DNA of 46,310 bases from Tissierella sp. (GTDB lineage Bacteria; Bacillota; Clostridia; Tissierellales; Tissierellaceae). Shown here piece by piece: positions 45,005 through 46,310 of the stretch. The notes below the pieces were generated by a model. The model was not told the origin of the DNA. It worked only from the letters and a program-made list of their open reading frames with translations, and searched no databases. How positions within the stretch are numbered: position 1 is the first letter of the stretch; every line of letters starts with the position of its first letter. The translations under genes were made by a program, and so were the position numbers. The stretch lies in NCBI RefSeq assembly GCF_029266915.1, contig NZ_JARIEF010000021.1, positions 1-46,310 on the forward strand, written 5' to 3'.

Positions 45005-46310
45005 ATGAGTTTATTAATTAAAAATGGAACCATCATAACATCATCAAATGAATTTGTTGGAGATATACTTGTAGAAGGCGAAAAGATAGTTGCAATAGGT
45101 GAAAACTTAGAAGAGGCGAATCACGAAATAGTAGATGCTACTGGTAAATATGTATTTCCAGGCGGAGTAGACGAACATCTTCACTACAATGCTTTTAATT
45201 CACTAGGATATGAGACTTCTCACGCAGCATTAGTTGGCGGAACCACAACTGTTGCAGACTTTGTAATGCAGCCTGAAGGAGTAAGTTTAAAAGATTCTAT
45301 AATAGATTATAAAAGAGATTTTGTAGACGGAATATCATCTCCTGACTATATATTTCATGGTATAATAATGGATCCATCTGACAAGACTATAGAGGGATTA
45401 AAAGATGTTCCATCAGTTGGAGTATCTTCAGTTAAGGTATTCATGGCTTATAAAGGTATGCCGTATTATGTTGATGATGAGTGGCTGTTTAAAGCACTTC
45501 AAAATGGTAAAAAATCCGGAGTAACTATAATGATACATGCTGAAAATGCAGATGTTGTAAACATCCGTACCAAGCAGCTTGTAGACGAAGGAAAAACTGA
45601 TGTTAAGTACTTCCCTCAATCAAGACCAATTCTTGCTGAATCGGAAGCTACAAACAGAGCAATTTCAATGGCTAAGATAGCAGATGCACCGCTATTTGTA
45701 GTTCATGTAACAAATGAAGAAACTGTTAAAGCTATAAGAGATGCGTATAATGATGGTGTAAGTGTATATGGTGAAACATGTACTCATTATCTTATGTTTA
45801 ATAATGAAGTATTCAATAAACCAAATTTTGAAGGTGCAAAGTATGTTTGTACTCCACCTATAAGACCTCAATCTGATGTAGACTTCCTATGGGAAGCAAT
45901 AGATAAAGGTTGGTTGCTATCAGTAGGATCCGATCACTGTTCTATAGTAGGTGGATTTGAAGAAGGAAAGAAAAAAGGATTAAATGACTTTAGTAAAATA
46001 CCACCAGGATCTCCTGGAGTTCAAGATCGTCTGAATATGATGTGGACATATGGAGTAGAAAAAGGAAGAATTTCACGTCAAAAATTTGTAGAAGTATGCT
46101 GTACAAACCCAGCTAAAATCTGTGGGGTATACCCTCAAAAAGGAGATTTATTGGTTGGTTCTGATGCAGATATAGTAGTATTTAACCCAGAGTACAGAGG
46201 GACTATAAAACATGAAGACGCTCTTATGGGATCTGACTATTCAACTTATGAAGGCTTCGACCAAAAGGGAATAGCAGAAAAAGTATTCCTTAGAGGAAAA
46301 CTAATGGCTG
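45005..46310 (+). CDS. Hydantoinase / dihydropyrimidinase family, cut by the right edge
   Basis: 435 codons are visible from the ATG at 45005 (AAGGGGGAG upstream); about 25-30 residues are missing at the C-terminus. It is a cyclic amidohydrolase with two metals. The metal and active-site residues line up with Bacillus D-hydantoinase almost number for number: VDEHLHYN (His58, His60), VKVFMAYKG (Lys150, the carboxylated lysine), MIHAENAD (His178), FVVHVTNEE (His234) and SVGSDHC (Asp310). Next to the carbamoylsarcosine amidase it most likely opens N-methylhydantoin to N-carbamoylsarcosine without ATP (inference); D-hydantoin or dihydropyrimidine substrates remain possible. Confidence 0.9.
   Translation, partial: MSLLIKNGTIITSSNEFVGDILVEGEKIVAIGENLEEANHEIVDATGKYVFPGGVDEHLHYNAFNSLGYETSHAALVGGTTTVADFVMQPEGVSLKDSIIDYKRDFVDGISSPDYIFHGIIMDPSDKTIEGLKDVPSVGVSSVKVFMAYKGMPYYVDDEWLFKALQNGKKSGVTIMIHAENADVVNIRTKQLVDEGKTDVKYFPQSRPILAESEATNRAISMAKIADAPLFVVHVTNEETVKAIRDAYNDGVSVYGETCTHYLMFNNEVFNKPNFEGAKYVCTPPIRPQSDVDFLWEAIDKGWLLSVGSDHCSIVGGFEEGKKKGLNDFSKIPPGSPGVQDRLNMMWTYGVEKGRISRQKFVEVCCTNPAKICGVYPQKGDLLVGSDADIVVFNPEYRGTIKHEDALMGSDYSTYEGFDQKGIAEKVFLRGKLMA

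Overview
The window is AT-rich DNA from a Gram-positive anaerobe of the Clostridia type. The signs are strong Shine-Dalgarno sequences, frequent TTG starts, CWB2 wall-anchored surface proteins, two WalR-like boxes, a c-di-AMP (ydaO-type) riboswitch, a cobalamin-dependent ribonucleotide reductase and sigma-54-controlled catabolism. The right end carries an N-carbamoylsarcosine amidase and a hydantoinase. These are the expected final steps of creatinine / N-methylhydantoin breakdown to sarcosine, so an amino-acid-fermenting, Tissierella-like organism is a reasonable but unproven guess.

Left part (1-9 kb): two surface proteins on the minus strand. One is cut by the left edge and has seven ~80-residue repeats; the other has a CWB2 anchor. 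They share a helical module. Next come a plus-strand pair of exported carbohydrate-type proteins (beta-helix and GH114-like) and a convergent exonuclease III gene. Accessory stretch (9-13.3 kb): a DUF4300 lipoprotein, an RDD membrane protein, a pRiA4b ORF-3-like protein, a C-terminally short RhuM-like protein, an orphan IS200/IS605 right end and a GC-enriched, foldable stretch downstream of rlmD.

Middle (13.3-27 kb): the rRNA methyltransferase, an NlpC/P60 wall hydrolase behind two WalR-like boxes, a MarR plus heterodimeric ABC exporter operon with three palindromic operators, and a nuclease-XPD helicase fusion. A glycine-betaine-type ABC transporter follows; its leader is a c-di-AMP riboswitch and its ATPase carries CBS domains. 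Then comes a terminator, a REP-like element and an AT-rich tandem repeat region.

Right part (27.4-46.3 kb): nrdJ preceded by five DnaA-box-like repeats on an 11-bp grid; hutI-hutU for histidine degradation; and a seven-gene minus-strand operon (MBL hydrolase, VTC domain, DUF4956, CotH kinase, GH-like barrel, HEAT protein, GT2 synthase) that looks like a surface polysaccharide or wall-modification system. Divergent from it is a PAS/AAA/Fis sigma-54 activator, then twin enhancer palindromes and a -24/-12 promoter driving the carbamoylsarcosine amidase. The hydantoinase is cut by the right edge. No tRNA, rRNA or CRISPR array was seen.
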